From CAVTHW01 sp963734625 (GTDB lineage Bacteria; Acidobacteriota; Terriglobia; Bryobacterales; Bryobacteraceae): a stretch of DNA of 64,000 nt. The notes beneath the pieces are model-generated. The model worked only from the letters and a program-made list of their open reading frames with translations. It searched no databases and was not told where the DNA came from. Shown here piece by piece: positions 19,985-29,886 of this stretch; the stretch's first letter is position 1, and every line of letters begins with the position of its first letter. The stretch is from the NCBI GenBank assembly GCA_963734625.1, contig CAVTHW010000022.1, forward strand, positions 124,001 to 188,000, read 5' to 3'. A program made the translations under genes and the position numbers.

Positions 19985-21688
19985 ATGCTAATCAAACTCC
20001 TACTCGCACTCTGGTTGGTTCCGGTCGTTCTGTGCGCGCAGGCCGCACGACCTGCGGCAGTCCCACTTTCGGCGGCGCCCGAGGTCGATCCAAAGGAAGC
20101 GTGTTCCATTGGCGGAAAGGTAGTGGACACCACTACAGGCGAGGGTTTGCGAAACGCGAACCTGACCCTGACTTCGACCACCCCCGGGTCGAGACAACAG
20201 GGTTCCTACACCGCTGTCACGGATATTCAAGGACGCTTCGCGATTCAAGAGATCATTCCGGGCACATACCGGCTGATGATTTCGCGCTCGGGGTACGTCC
20301 AAATGGAGTACGGCTCCCGCGGACAAGGCGGGGCCGGCACGCCGTTGACGCTGGCGGCACGCCAGTCGCTGGCATCGTTAGAAGTGCGCATGCGGCGCTA
20401 CGGCGTGCTCGCGGGCAGGGTGGTGGATGAAGCGGGCGAGCCGGTGGAGCGGGCGCAAGTGTCGGCGATGCGCTACCGGTATATCAACGGCGAACGGCAA
20501 ATGACGACGGTGGGCTCCGATTCCACCGACGACCAGGGCAACTACCGCATTTTCGGGCTGGAGGCCGGCCGGTACTATGTGCGCGCCGCGCCCGGAGCGA
20601 CGGGTCTCGCCTTGAGTACCGCCACCGTCAGCTCGTCCCAGCCGCAGCAGACTTACCTGCCGGTCTACTATCCGGGGACTACGGACCAGAGCATGGCTGC
20701 GCCGGTGGAAGTCGAATCGGGCAGGCAGGTCACTGGCTTGGTCTTCGCTCTAACCCGCAGCCGGGGCTATCGCGTTCTGGCGCAGGTGCAAAACGTGGCG
20801 GACATCACCGGCGGCGTTATGGGTGTGCTCCGGCCGCGCACCGGGATGATGACGCTAGGCGAAAGCCGATTCAGCACGGCGGACGGGAAGAACAGACTCA
20901 ACTGGCAGGGCGTCGCGCCGGGCAGCTATACCCTGATGGTGGCGGCGTCCGCCGAACAGGGTAAGCCTTATAGCGGCCGCATTGACATCGATATCGACGA
21001 CCGCGACGAGACGGATCTGCAGGTGGCGTTGTCGCCTGGGCTGGAGCTTCCCGGTGAGATCCGCGTTGAGGAATCCGCGGAAGTTGCTCTAAGCTCGTTG
21101 CGCGTCACGGCAAGCACCTCCAGTCTCAGCCGCTTGATGACGGGTGCGGCTACTTATACCTTCGGCTCCTCTGCCAATGAGAAAGTCGAAGACGACGGCA
21201 AATTCTTGCTGACGGGGTTGATTCCGGACAAGGCAGTCCTGAACGTCACCGGATTGCCCGAGGGCCTCTATATCAAGTCGATTCAACTCGGCGAGCAGGA
21301 GATTCTGGAGTCGGGGCTGGACCTTTCCAAAGGGGCCTCGGGTCCGCTGCGGATCACTTTGCGGAGCGGCGCTACGACTCTGGAAGGCTCTGTCACGGAC
21401 AAGGACAGTAAGCCGATGGCGTCTGCCACGGTGGTGCTGATTCCCAAGTCCGAAAGCCGGCGCCGTGCGGCGAAGTTCTATAAGACCGCCACTACCGACC
21501 AACAGGGCCACTTCACCTTGAAGAGCGTCGAGCCCGGCGAATACAAGATCTATGCCTGGGAAGAAGTGGAAACGATGGCCTGGATGGACGCCGATTTCCT
21601 TAAGCCGGTGGAGAGCAATGGCGTCGCCGTCACTGTGGAGGCCGGCAACCGGCAGCAGTTGCAGCTCAAAGCCATCCCGGCGAAGTAG
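19985..21688 (+). CDS. Secreted carboxypeptidase-regulatory-like repeat protein
   Basis: A 567-residue protein with a signal peptide (LIKLLLALWLVPVVLCAQA). At least three CarboxypepD_reg-like beta-sandwich units begin with IGGKVVDTTTGEGL, LAGRVVDEAGEPVE and LEGSVTDKDSKPMA. Each is followed by a phrase like GRFAIQEIIPGTYRL. The end is AWEEVETMAWMDADFLKPVE and a short tail. The start follows AGGAGCAATAGG. Large families of such proteins are typical of soil Acidobacteriota; an envelope or surface role is inferred. It is a paralog of the genes at 31.2 and 32.9 kb. Confidence 0.75.
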   Translation: MLIKLLLALWLVPVVLCAQAARPAAVPLSAAPEVDPKEACSIGGKVVDTTTGEGLRNANLTLTSTTPGSRQQGSYTAVTDIQGRFAIQEIIPGTYRLMISRSGYVQMEYGSRGQGGAGTPLTLAARQSLASLEVRMRRYGVLAGRVVDEAGEPVERAQVSAMRYRYINGERQMTTVGSDSTDDQGNYRIFGLEAGRYYVRAAPGATGLALSTATVSSSQPQQTYLPVYYPGTTDQSMAAPVEVESGRQVTGLVFALTRSRGYRVLAQVQNVADITGGVMGVLRPRTGMMTLGESRFSTADGKNRLNWQGVAPGSYTLMVAASAEQGKPYSGRIDIDIDDRDETDLQVALSPGLELPGEIRVEESAEVALSSLRVTASTSSLSRLMTGAATYTFGSSANEKVEDDGKFLLTGLIPDKAVLNVTGLPEGLYIKSIQLGEQEILESGLDLSKGASGPLRITLRSGATTLEGSVTDKDSKPMASATVVLIPKSESRRRAAKFYKTATTDQQGHFTLKSVEPGEYKIYAWEEVETMAWMDADFLKPVESNGVAVTVEAGNRQQLQLKAIPAK

Positions 21689-21697
21689 CGCCTTCGG

Positions 21698-22093
21698 ATG
21701 ACCACGAAACAGGCAGCGCTGCTGGCGGCGGTGGGGACAATACTCCGACTTTTTGTTCAACTGATTCCGTCGTTTTGGTCGCTCATGACGCCCGGGGTAT
21801 GGCACGACCCGAGGTCTGTTCTATCCGCGCTGCTCATCTTCCTCCCGAGTACGATGCTGATGGTCGCGCTTCCGGTGTTTTTCGTTTGCGTCTACTTGAA
21901 CGAGCCGCCCCTGGTGATTCCGAGAAGCACGAGAGATTGCGGAGGCCCGCGCTGGTGGCGGCCATCGCTACGGCCTCTCGGCCGCGCAGACGGCTTCTCT
22001 CTTGATCCGGGGCTTCATAAGTTCGTGGGGAACGAATGGGTATCCTTCGGCGCGAGAGTCGCATTCGCTCCAATTTTGGCAATGGCCGCTTAG
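21698..22093 (+). CDS. Small hypothetical membrane protein
   Basis: 131 residues beginning at ATG 21698, 9 bp after the previous stop. Two hydrophobic stretches are visible (LLAAVGTILRLFVQLIPSFW and LLIFLPSTMLMVALPVFFV). After residue 75 the sequence becomes Arg/Pro-rich and less protein-like, so a frameshift near 21920 is possible. No family is recognised. Confidence 0.4.
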   Translation: MTTKQAALLAAVGTILRLFVQLIPSFWSLMTPGVWHDPRSVLSALLIFLPSTMLMVALPVFFVCVYLNEPPLVIPRSTRDCGGPRWWRPSLRPLGRADGFSLDPGLHKFVGNEWVSFGARVAFAPILAMAA

Positions 22094-22127
22094 CGTATTG
22101 ACGGCGATTCGTGTAGAATCTCCAGTA

Positions 22128-23484
22128 ATGGACGCACTGGCGCTGCATCGATTCCATTTCGCGTTTACCATCACCTACCACTACCTCTTCCCTCAATTGA
22201 CCATGGGCCTGGCGCTTCTGATCGTGGTGCTGAAGACCATGGCCCGCCGGACCGGCCAGGAGCATTACAACCTGGCAGCCCGCTTCTGGGGGAAGATCTT
22301 CGCCATCAACTTCACCATGGGAGTGGTCACCGGAATCCCCATGGAGTTCCAGTTCGGAACGAACTGGGCGCCGTTTTCGAAGGCTGCGGGCGGCGTCATC
22401 GGCCAGACTCTCGCCATGGAGGGAGTGTTCGCGTTCTTCCTCGAATCGGCCTTCCTGGGACTGTTCCTGTTCGGGGAGAAGCGTTTGGGGCCCCGGGGCC
22501 ACTGGTGGGCGGCTTTCCTGGTCTTTCTCGGATCCTGGCTGTCGGGCTTCTTCATCATCGCCACCAACGCCTGGATGCAGCATCCGGTGGGGTACGTCGT
22601 GGGACCGGACAATCAAATGATGCTGGCCAGTCTCCTGGGCATTCTTGCTGAACCCCTGGACCCTCTGGATGTACCTGCACAACATGATCGGAGCGGTGGT
22701 GACAGGGGCCTTCGTCATGGCCTCGGTCGGCGCCTTCTACCTGCTCCAGGGCAAGCACGTCGAATACGGGCGGACATTCCTGAAAGTTGGCGTGATCGCG
22801 GGTCTCATCGCCGCGCTGCTGCTGCCGTTCCCCACCGGGGACGGACAGGGCAGGAACATCGCCCGGCATCAGCCGGCGACGCTGGCGGCGATGGAAGGCC
22901 TGTTCGAAACCGCGGAAGGCGCTCCGCTGGCGATCGTGGGCCAGCCGGACGTGGACAAGAGGAAGCTCGACAACCCGTTGCTGATCCCGCGCATGCTCAG
23001 TTTTCTCACCTACCAGCGCTGGATGGCGGAGGTGAAGGGGCTCGACTCGTTCCCGCCCGAGCAGTGGCCGGACAACATTCCGTTGCTGTACTACAGCTAT
23101 CACATCATGGTGGGCTTGGGAACGATCTTCATCGCCGTGATGGCCGTCTCGGCCTGGAAGCTGTGGAGGGGCCGGCTTTTCGAGAGCCGGCGGTGGCTGT
23201 GGATCATCATGCTGATGCTGCCGTTCCCTTACATCGCCAACACCGCGGGCTGGATTACAGCGGAGGCGGGCCGCCAGCCCTGGGTGATCTATGGGCTGAT
23301 GCGGACCACCGAAGGCGCGTCCATGCAGGTCTCGGCGGGCAACGTCATGTTTACGCTGATCGGCTTCATGGGGATGTACACCGTGCTCGGCATCCTGTTC
23401 CTGTTCCTGGTCCGCCGTGAGATCGAGCACGGCCCCGGCCAGCAACCTCCTCCTGGGGACCTGGAGTACGCCGTCAAGAAGTAG
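22128..23484 (+). CDS. cydA: Cytochrome bd ubiquinol oxidase subunit I (frameshifted)
   Basis: About 450 residues, the short Q-loop type by length. Heme ligands are in the first helices (ALHRFHFAFTITYHYLFPQ, with the axial His) and MEGVFAFFLESAFLGLFLF (conserved Glu). The GRQPW signature occurs in ITAEAGRQPWVIYGLM. A one-base insertion near 22648 splits it; the second part resumes at LNPWTLWMYLHNMIGAVVTG. The oxidase reduces O2 with quinol at high affinity. It is followed by cydB after 12 bp. Confidence 0.92.
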
Positions 23485-23496
23485 GAAGAGATCGCC

Positions 23497-24537
23497 ATGG
23501 AAACGCTCTGGTTCTGCCTGGTTTCGATCATGCTCGCCGCCTACGTGGTGCTGGACGGCTTCGACATAGGCGCCGGCATCGTCAGCCATTCGGTGGCGCG
23601 AACCGACAGTGAGCGCCGGATGGTGCTGCGCTCGATCGGCCCGGTTTGGGACGGCAACGAGGTATGGCTGCTGGCGGCAGGCGGCACGCTGTATTTCGCT
23701 TTCCCCGAGTTGTACGCCTCGAGCTTCAGCGGCTTCTACCTGCCGCTAATGATGGTGCTCTGGCTGCTCATCTTGCGGGGCATATCCATCGAATTCCGCA
23801 ACCACATCGACGACGCCGTCTGGAAACCTTTCTGGGACGGCGGATTCGTGCTGTCGAGCGGCTTGCTGGCGATCTTCCTCGGCGCGGCGCTCGGCAACGT
23901 GATCCGGGGCGTCCCCCTGGAGACTGACGGACGCTTCTTCCTGCCGCTGTGGACGGATTTCCGCGTGGGCGGAGAGTTGGGAATCCTGGACTGGTACACG
24001 GTGTTGGTCGGCGTCCTGGCTTTTCTCGCGCTGGCGCAGCATGGGGCGCTTTGGGTGGCCATGAAGACGGAGGACGCGATCGAGGGCCGAGCCCGGCACG
24101 TTGCTTCCTGGGCTTGGTTTGGCGTCGCCGTCATGACTGTGGTGGTGACGGTCTTCACCAGGCGGATTCAGCCCCAAGTGAACGCCAACTTGTCCGACTA
24201 TCCGTGGGGATACGTCTTTCCGGCGCTGGCGATCGCCGGCTTGGTGGCGATCCGGGTGGGCCAGGTGTTGAAGAGGAACCGCGCGGCGTTCCTGGGCTCC
24301 TGCGCCTACATTCTGGGAATGCTCTCCAGCGCCGCTTTCGGGATCTACCCGTATGTGCTGCCCGCCCGGCCCGAACCCAGTCTCGGGCTGACCATCCAGA
24401 GCACGGCCACCAGCGATTACGGACTGCGCGTCGGCCTGGCGTGGTGGATTCCCGGCATGATTCTGGCGCTCGGCTACTTCGTTTTCATCTATCGTCACTT
24501 TGCGGGTAAGGTCCGGTTGGAGGGCGAGGGCTACTAG
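23497..24537 (+). CDS. cydB: Cytochrome bd ubiquinol oxidase subunit II
   Basis: A 346-residue intact ORF with about eight membrane segments. The N-terminus ETLWFCLVSIMLAAYVVLDGF and GIGPVWDGNEVWLLAAGG-like motif are family hallmarks. It forms the stabilising half of the bd oxidase. No cydC, cydD or cydX is seen nearby, so assembly genes lie elsewhere. The 27-bp gap to the following multiheme protein suggests cotranscription. Confidence 0.93.
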   Translation: METLWFCLVSIMLAAYVVLDGFDIGAGIVSHSVARTDSERRMVLRSIGPVWDGNEVWLLAAGGTLYFAFPELYASSFSGFYLPLMMVLWLLILRGISIEFRNHIDDAVWKPFWDGGFVLSSGLLAIFLGAALGNVIRGVPLETDGRFFLPLWTDFRVGGELGILDWYTVLVGVLAFLALAQHGALWVAMKTEDAIEGRARHVASWAWFGVAVMTVVVTVFTRRIQPQVNANLSDYPWGYVFPALAIAGLVAIRVGQVLKRNRAAFLGSCAYILGMLSSAAFGIYPYVLPARPEPSLGLTIQSTATSDYGLRVGLAWWIPGMILALGYFVFIYRHFAGKVRLEGEGY

Positions 24538-24564
24538 TGGGCCGAGCCGTGGTAAATTTGTAAG

Positions 24565-27378
24565 TTGCAGTTCACTGGGTATCTGCCGCGGAGGGGCTTT
24601 CCCCTGCACTTGGGCGCGGCTCTGCTAACGATCTTCTTCAGCGCGATTAGTGTCTTCGCGCAACAGCCCAGTCCCCTGCCGGGTTCGGAGGTGTGCGCGG
24701 GGTGTCACGATAGCGGCCGCCGGACGGGGAAGCGGGAACCCGGCAATCCGCCGGCCTTTGACGCCGCGTCCCTTCGGAGTTCGCCCCACGCGGGGCTGGA
24801 TTGCACCAATTGCCACGCGGATCTGGCCGACAAGAAGGAATTCCCTCACGCCGAGAAGCTGGCGCCCGTGGACTGCGGAAGCTGCCACTCGGACCAGAAG
24901 GCGCAGTACGACCAGAGCCTGCATGGGACGGCCGCCAAGCGGGGCGATAAGACCGCTCCATCCTGCACGCTTTGCCATGGGACGCACGACATTCTCCCTT
25001 CGTCCAATACGCGCTCAAAGACGAACACCATGGCGGTGCCCCGGCTGTGCGGGCAATGTCATAGGGAAGGTTCGCCGGTTTCGCTGACCCACGACATCTC
25101 GCAGACCAACATTCTGAGCAACTACGAGGACAGCATCCATGGCGTGGGGCTGATGAAACGCGGGCTCATCGTGACGGCGGTCTGCACCAGTTGCCACACC
25201 GCCCACTCCGTGCTGCCGCACACAGACCCGCGCTCGACCATCGCCAAGGCCAACATCGCCAAGACCTGCACCAAGTGCCATGCCCGCATCGAGGATGTCC
25301 ATCAGAAGGTGATCCGCGGCGAACTGTGGGAGAAACAGCCGAACCTTATCCCGGCTTGCGTCGACTGCCACCAGCCGCACCAGGTGAGGCGGGTTTTCTA
25401 TTCGGAAGGCATGGCCGACCGCGACTGCCAGAAGTGCCACGAGAATCCCGCGCTGAAGTCCGCCGGGGGCGTTTCGATGTACGTCAACGTGGCGGAGTTG
25501 GGCCGCTCGCGCCATGTCCGAACCGCCTGCGTGCAGTGCCACACGGGCGCCCAGCCATCCCTCGACCGTCCCTGCAAGACGGTTGCGCCCAAGGTGGACT
25601 GCTCCATCTGCCACGCGGCGCAGGTCTCGCAGTACAACGGCAGCACGCACGGGCAGTTGGTCGCCAAGGGAAGTCCGGACGCGCCGGCATGCCGGGATTG
25701 TCACGGAACGCACGGCATCATGAGCCGGAACGATATCGACTCGCGGACCTACTCCCGCAACGTGCCGACGCTTTGCGCCCAATGCCACCGCGCGGGCCAG
25801 AAGGCGGCCGTGCGCTACACCGGCAAGGTGGTGAACCCCGTCGAGCACTACGCGGAAAGCATCCACGGCAAGGGCTTGCTGGAAAGCGGATTGACGGTCA
25901 CGGCCAATTGTGCGGATTGCCACACGGCGCACGGCGAACTGCCCAGCAAGGACCCGCGCTCGAGCGTGAACCGGAACAACGTGGCGCAGACCTGCGGGCA
26001 GTGTCATCGCGGCATCTTTGAACTGTTCAGCGCCAGCGTTCACTCGGCCAAGGCGTTTCCGACGACGAAACCGCTCCCCGTGTGCAGCGATTGCCACTCC
26101 TCCCACAGCATCCAGCGCACCGATCTGGCCGGCTTCCGCCTCAACATGATGGAGCAGTGCGGACGGTGCCATGAGGCGATCACCGAAAGCTACTTCGAGA
26201 CCTACCACGGAAAGGTGAGCCGGCTCGGGTATCTGAAGACCGCCAAGTGCTCTGATTGCCACGGCGCGCACGACATCCTGCCGGTGAACGACCCGCGCTC
26301 CCGGCTCAGCCGCGCGAATATCGTCAAGACGTGCGCCAAGTGCCACACTGGATCGCAGCGCCGGTTCGCGGGCTATCTGACGCATGCCACCCACCACGAT
26401 CCGAGCAAGTATCCCTTCCTGTTCTGGACCTTCTGGGGGATGACCAGCCTGCTGCTGGTGACCCTGACAGTTTCTGGCATCCACACCATCGCCTGGCTTC
26501 CGCGTTCTTTGAAGTACCGCAAGGAACTGGGCACGGCCCACCGCGACGAAGGCCAGCCGTACGTGCGCCGTTTCCAGCCGCTCCAGCGGAACTTGCATCT
26601 CATGGTGATCTTCAGCTTTTTCGGCCTGGCCATCACCGGAATGACGCTGAAGTTCGCCTACGCCGGCTGGGCCCAGTTGCTGTCCCGCGTGCTGGGCGGC
26701 TTTGAGGCGGCGGGCTGGATCCACCGCTTCTGCGCCGTGATCACGTTCCTCTATTTCGGGCTGCACCTCTGGGACCTGGTCCGCCGGAAGCGGCGCGGCG
26801 GGCTCAGTTGGTTCAAGTTCATTTTCGATCGCGAGGGGATGATGTTAGGCCCGACCGACTGGAAGGAACTGGTCGGCTCCGTCAAGTGGTTTATCGGAAA
26901 GGGCCCCCGTCCCGATTATGGCCGCTGGACCTACTGGGAGAAGTTCGACTACTTCGCCGTCTTCTGGGGCGTTTTCGTCATCGGCTCGAGCGGACTTCTG
27001 CTTTGGTTCCCGACTTTCTTCACCCGTCTGCTGCCGGGCTGGGTGATCAACGTGGCCACCACCATCCATAGCGACGAGGCGCTGCTGGCCGTGGGCTTCA
27101 TCTTTACGATCCATTTCTTCAACACCCACTTCCGTCCCGAGAAATTCCCCATGGACCCGGTTATCTTCACCGGCGGCATGCCGCTGGAGGAGTTCAAACT
27201 GGACCGGCCGCGCGAGTATCAGCAGTTGGTGGAGAGCGGCGAGTTGGAGAGCTTCTTGATGCCCGCCCCGGTTCCCCTGGCGGTCAAGCTGTGGCGGCGC
27301 CTCGGATTCACCGCGCTCGCCATCGGACTGCTGCTGGTAGCGCTAATCGTTTACGCTCAACTGATCGCCTACCGCTAA
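24565..27378 (+). CDS. 19-heme cytochrome c fused to a cytochrome-b-like membrane domain
   Basis: A 937-residue protein with signal segment LHLGAALLTIFFSAISVFA. Residues about 40-610 contain 19 CXXCH heme c motifs, each easily seen (CAGCH, CTNCH, CGSCH and so on). Three modules repeat SIHG or YHG, a CHTAH or CHGAH, then DPRS and TCxxCH. After residue 615 a b-type cytochrome-like membrane part follows (FLFWTFWGMTSLLLVTLTVS, WIHRFCAVITFLYFGLHLWD, TIHSDEALLAVGFIFTIHFF). The start is TTG 24565. Such fusions (CbcL-like) move electrons between the quinone pool and external or periplasmic acceptors. It lies directly behind cydAB. Confidence 0.82.
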   Translation: MQFTGYLPRRGFPLHLGAALLTIFFSAISVFAQQPSPLPGSEVCAGCHDSGRRTGKREPGNPPAFDAASLRSSPHAGLDCTNCHADLADKKEFPHAEKLAPVDCGSCHSDQKAQYDQSLHGTAAKRGDKTAPSCTLCHGTHDILPSSNTRSKTNTMAVPRLCGQCHREGSPVSLTHDISQTNILSNYEDSIHGVGLMKRGLIVTAVCTSCHTAHSVLPHTDPRSTIAKANIAKTCTKCHARIEDVHQKVIRGELWEKQPNLIPACVDCHQPHQVRRVFYSEGMADRDCQKCHENPALKSAGGVSMYVNVAELGRSRHVRTACVQCHTGAQPSLDRPCKTVAPKVDCSICHAAQVSQYNGSTHGQLVAKGSPDAPACRDCHGTHGIMSRNDIDSRTYSRNVPTLCAQCHRAGQKAAVRYTGKVVNPVEHYAESIHGKGLLESGLTVTANCADCHTAHGELPSKDPRSSVNRNNVAQTCGQCHRGIFELFSASVHSAKAFPTTKPLPVCSDCHSSHSIQRTDLAGFRLNMMEQCGRCHEAITESYFETYHGKVSRLGYLKTAKCSDCHGAHDILPVNDPRSRLSRANIVKTCAKCHTGSQRRFAGYLTHATHHDPSKYPFLFWTFWGMTSLLLVTLTVSGIHTIAWLPRSLKYRKELGTAHRDEGQPYVRRFQPLQRNLHLMVIFSFFGLAITGMTLKFAYAGWAQLLSRVLGGFEAAGWIHRFCAVITFLYFGLHLWDLVRRKRRGGLSWFKFIFDREGMMLGPTDWKELVGSVKWFIGKGPRPDYGRWTYWEKFDYFAVFWGVFVIGSSGLLLWFPTFFTRLLPGWVINVATTIHSDEALLAVGFIFTIHFFNTHFRPEKFPMDPVIFTGGMPLEEFKLDRPREYQQLVESGELESFLMPAPVPLAVKLWRRLGFTALAIGLLLVALIVYAQLIAYR

Positions 27379-27414
27379 CCGCCCGGCGCATCCCATCCGG
27401 AGTAATATAAGCCC

Positions 27415-28552
27415 ATGAACATCGGGGTGATCCGGGAAAGGGCGAGCCATCGAGCGCCGGGTGGCGCTGACTCCCTCCGTGGCGCGGCAACTGGTCGAGC
27501 ACGGGAACACGGTCTGGGTGGAGAAGGGCGCGGGCGAACGCGCCATGTTCCAGGACGATGAGTACATCCGGGCCGGCGCCCACATCGCCTACTCGCTGGA
27601 CGAGGTCATCCATCGCTCCGAACTGGTGGTGAAGGTCGCCGTCCCCGACCGTCGAAGAGCTGGCGACTTCCCCAAGGGCACGGCGCTGATGGCCTTCTAC
27701 CACATGGCGGTCAAGGCCCGGCAACTGGTGGAGCGGCTGCTGGAGCGCTCGATCACGGCCATCGGGTACGAGGTGATCGAGTCCGACGACGGGCCGGCTG
27801 CCGGTGCTGGCCGCCATCAGCGAGATTGCCGGCCAGATGACGATTCCGCTGGCCATGCACCTGCTGCGGTCCAGCTCGGGCGGACGCGGCATTCTGCTGG
27901 GGGGCAGCCCGGGGCTGCCGCCCGCGCACGTGGTGATCCTGGGGGCGGGTACGGTGGGGACCTGCGCGGCCCGGACCGCCGTCGGCTGCCGGCGCCCGGG
28001 TCACGGTTCTGGACATCGACACGGACAAGCTGCGCGACCTGATGGTTCACCTGCCCAACGTGGCCACCGGACTGGCGGATCCGGATTCGATCGCCGCCGC
28101 GGTGGCCTCCGCCGACGTGGTCATCGGCGCGGTGCTGGTGGCCGGCCGCAAGGCTCCCCACGTGGTGACGCGGCACATGGTGGAGAACATGCGGCGCGGC
28201 TCGGTGATCATCGACGTCGCCATCGATCAGGGCGGCTGCGTCGAGACCAGCCGCCCCACGACGCTGGCCGAGCCCTCCTACATCCACCACGGCGTGGTGC
28301 ACTACTGCGTTCCGAACCTGACCGCCGACATGAGCCGCAGCGCCAGCATGGCGCTGGCGCAGGCGCTGCTTCCCTATCTGTTGCGCATCTCCGAACACGG
28401 TATCGAGCGAGGCGCTGCAAAGCTCGCCGGAGCTGCGGCGCGGCGCCTACACGCACGGCGGCGCCTGCGTGCGCCGCAGCCTGGCCGAGGCCCTCGGGTT
28501 GCCGTGGCGGCCGCTGCCGGGGGCGGAGGCGGGGAGCAGCCGGAATTCTTAG
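27415..28552 (+). CDS. ald: Alanine dehydrogenase (frameshifted)
   Basis: About 370 residues. Start ATG 27415 gives NIGVIRE and, after a shift, IERRVALTPSVARQLVEHG. The catalytic-lysine/substrate region continues into KGTALMAFYHMAV. The NAD fold is HVVILGAGTVGT, followed by VIGAVLVAGRKAPHVVTRHM and GSVIIDVAIDQGGCVETSRP. Shifts near 27440, 27655, 27800, 27990 and 28412. The same architecture occurs in the alpha subunit of transhydrogenase, but the C-terminus (AYTHGGACVRRSLAEALGLP) and length favour alanine dehydrogenase, converting L-alanine to pyruvate. Confidence 0.82.
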
Positions 28553-28563
28553 GAGTCGCGCGC

Positions 28564-29886
28564 ATGAGCTGGATGGAGGAGTACCGGGCGAGGCTGAAGA
28601 CGGCCGACGAGGCGCTGTCCGTGCTCAAGAGCGGCGACCGGGTCTACATCCACCAGGGCTGCGGCGAGCCGGAGGATCTGGTCCAGGCGATGGTGCGGCG
28701 CGGGCCTGAGCTGCGGGACGTGGAGGTGGTCCACCTGGCCACCATGGGCAGCGCCGAATACGCCAGACCCGAGTTCGAGGGACACTTCCGCCACAACGCC
28801 TTCTTCATCGGCGCCAACGTGCGGAGGCGCCGTGCAGGAAGGGCGCGCCGACTACATCCCCATCTTTCTTTCCGAGATCGAGGACCTGTTGCGCAGCGGC
28901 GCGCTGCCCCTCGACGTGGCGCTGATCCAGTGCTGCCCGCCCGACCACTACGGCTACATGAGCCTGGGCACGGGCATCGACACCACGCTGACGGCGGCCA
29001 AGCATGCGCGGCACGTGATTGTGGAGGTGAACGACCAGTGTCCGCGCACGCTCGGCGACGCGTTCCTGCACGTGAGCAAGGCCGACGCCATCGTCGAGGC
29101 CTCGCATCCGCTGGCCGAGTACAAGCAGCAGGAGGTCACCGAGCGTCCACCGCGCGATCGCGCGGCACGTGGCGAATCTGATTCCCAACGGGGCCACGCT
29201 GCAAACCGGCATCGGAGGAATCCCGGACGCGGTGCTGCTGGAGCTGAAGGGGCACAGGGATCTGGGCGTGCACACGGAGATGTTCTCGGATGGAGTCATC
29301 GACCTGATCCAGACCGGCGTCATCAACAACGAGAAGAAGACCATTCATCCTCACAAGGTGATCTCCGGATTCGTGCTCGGAACAAAACCCTTGTTCGATT
29401 TCATCAACGACAACCCGATTTTCGAGTTCCACCCCAGCTCCTACACCAACGACCCGTTCATCATCGCCCAGAACGAGCGCATGGTGGCGATCAACTCCGC
29501 CATCGAGATCGATCTGACCGGGCAGGTGTGTTCGGATTCGATCGGGCACGTGCCTTACAGCGGCGTCGGTGGGCAGGTGGATTTCGTCCGGGGAGCGGCG
29601 CGCAGCAAGGGCGGGCTGCCGATCATCGCGCTGCTGGCGACGGCGAAGGACGGGACGGTTTCCCGCATCACCCCCGCCCTGAAGGCCGGGGCGGGCGTGG
29701 TGACTTCACGCGGCCGACGTTCACTACGTGGTCACTGAGTTCGGCGTAGCCTATCTTCACGGCAGGAACCTCCGGCAGCGGGCCGAGGCGCTCATCCAGA
29801 TTGCCCATCCCCGGTTCCGCGAAGAGTTGGAGGCGGAGGCCGTCCGGCTCGGCTTGTTGAAAAGCGGCCCGATCGTTACACGCTGA
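28564..29886 (+). CDS. Acetyl-CoA hydrolase / CoA-transferase family protein (frameshifted)
   Basis: About 440 residues. The N-terminal half has SWMEEYRARLKTADEALSVL and the glycine-rich IHQGCGEPEDLVQAMVRR. The central part has the CoA-transferase segment LQTGIGGIPDAVLLELKGH, then LHTEMFSDGVIDL-like VHTEMFSDGVIDLIQTG with the active-site Glu. The C-terminus is HYVVTEFGVAYLHGRNLRQR, a strong family marker. Shifts near 28825, 29150 and 29700. It follows ald by 11 bp, so both may channel pyruvate-level carbon into acetate or CoA exchange. Exact acyl specificity is not readable. Confidence 0.83.

Noticed and set aside
22098..22119. A cydA promoter from TTGACG and TAGAAT
   Set aside because: The hexamers are only 10 bases apart, too close to act together.
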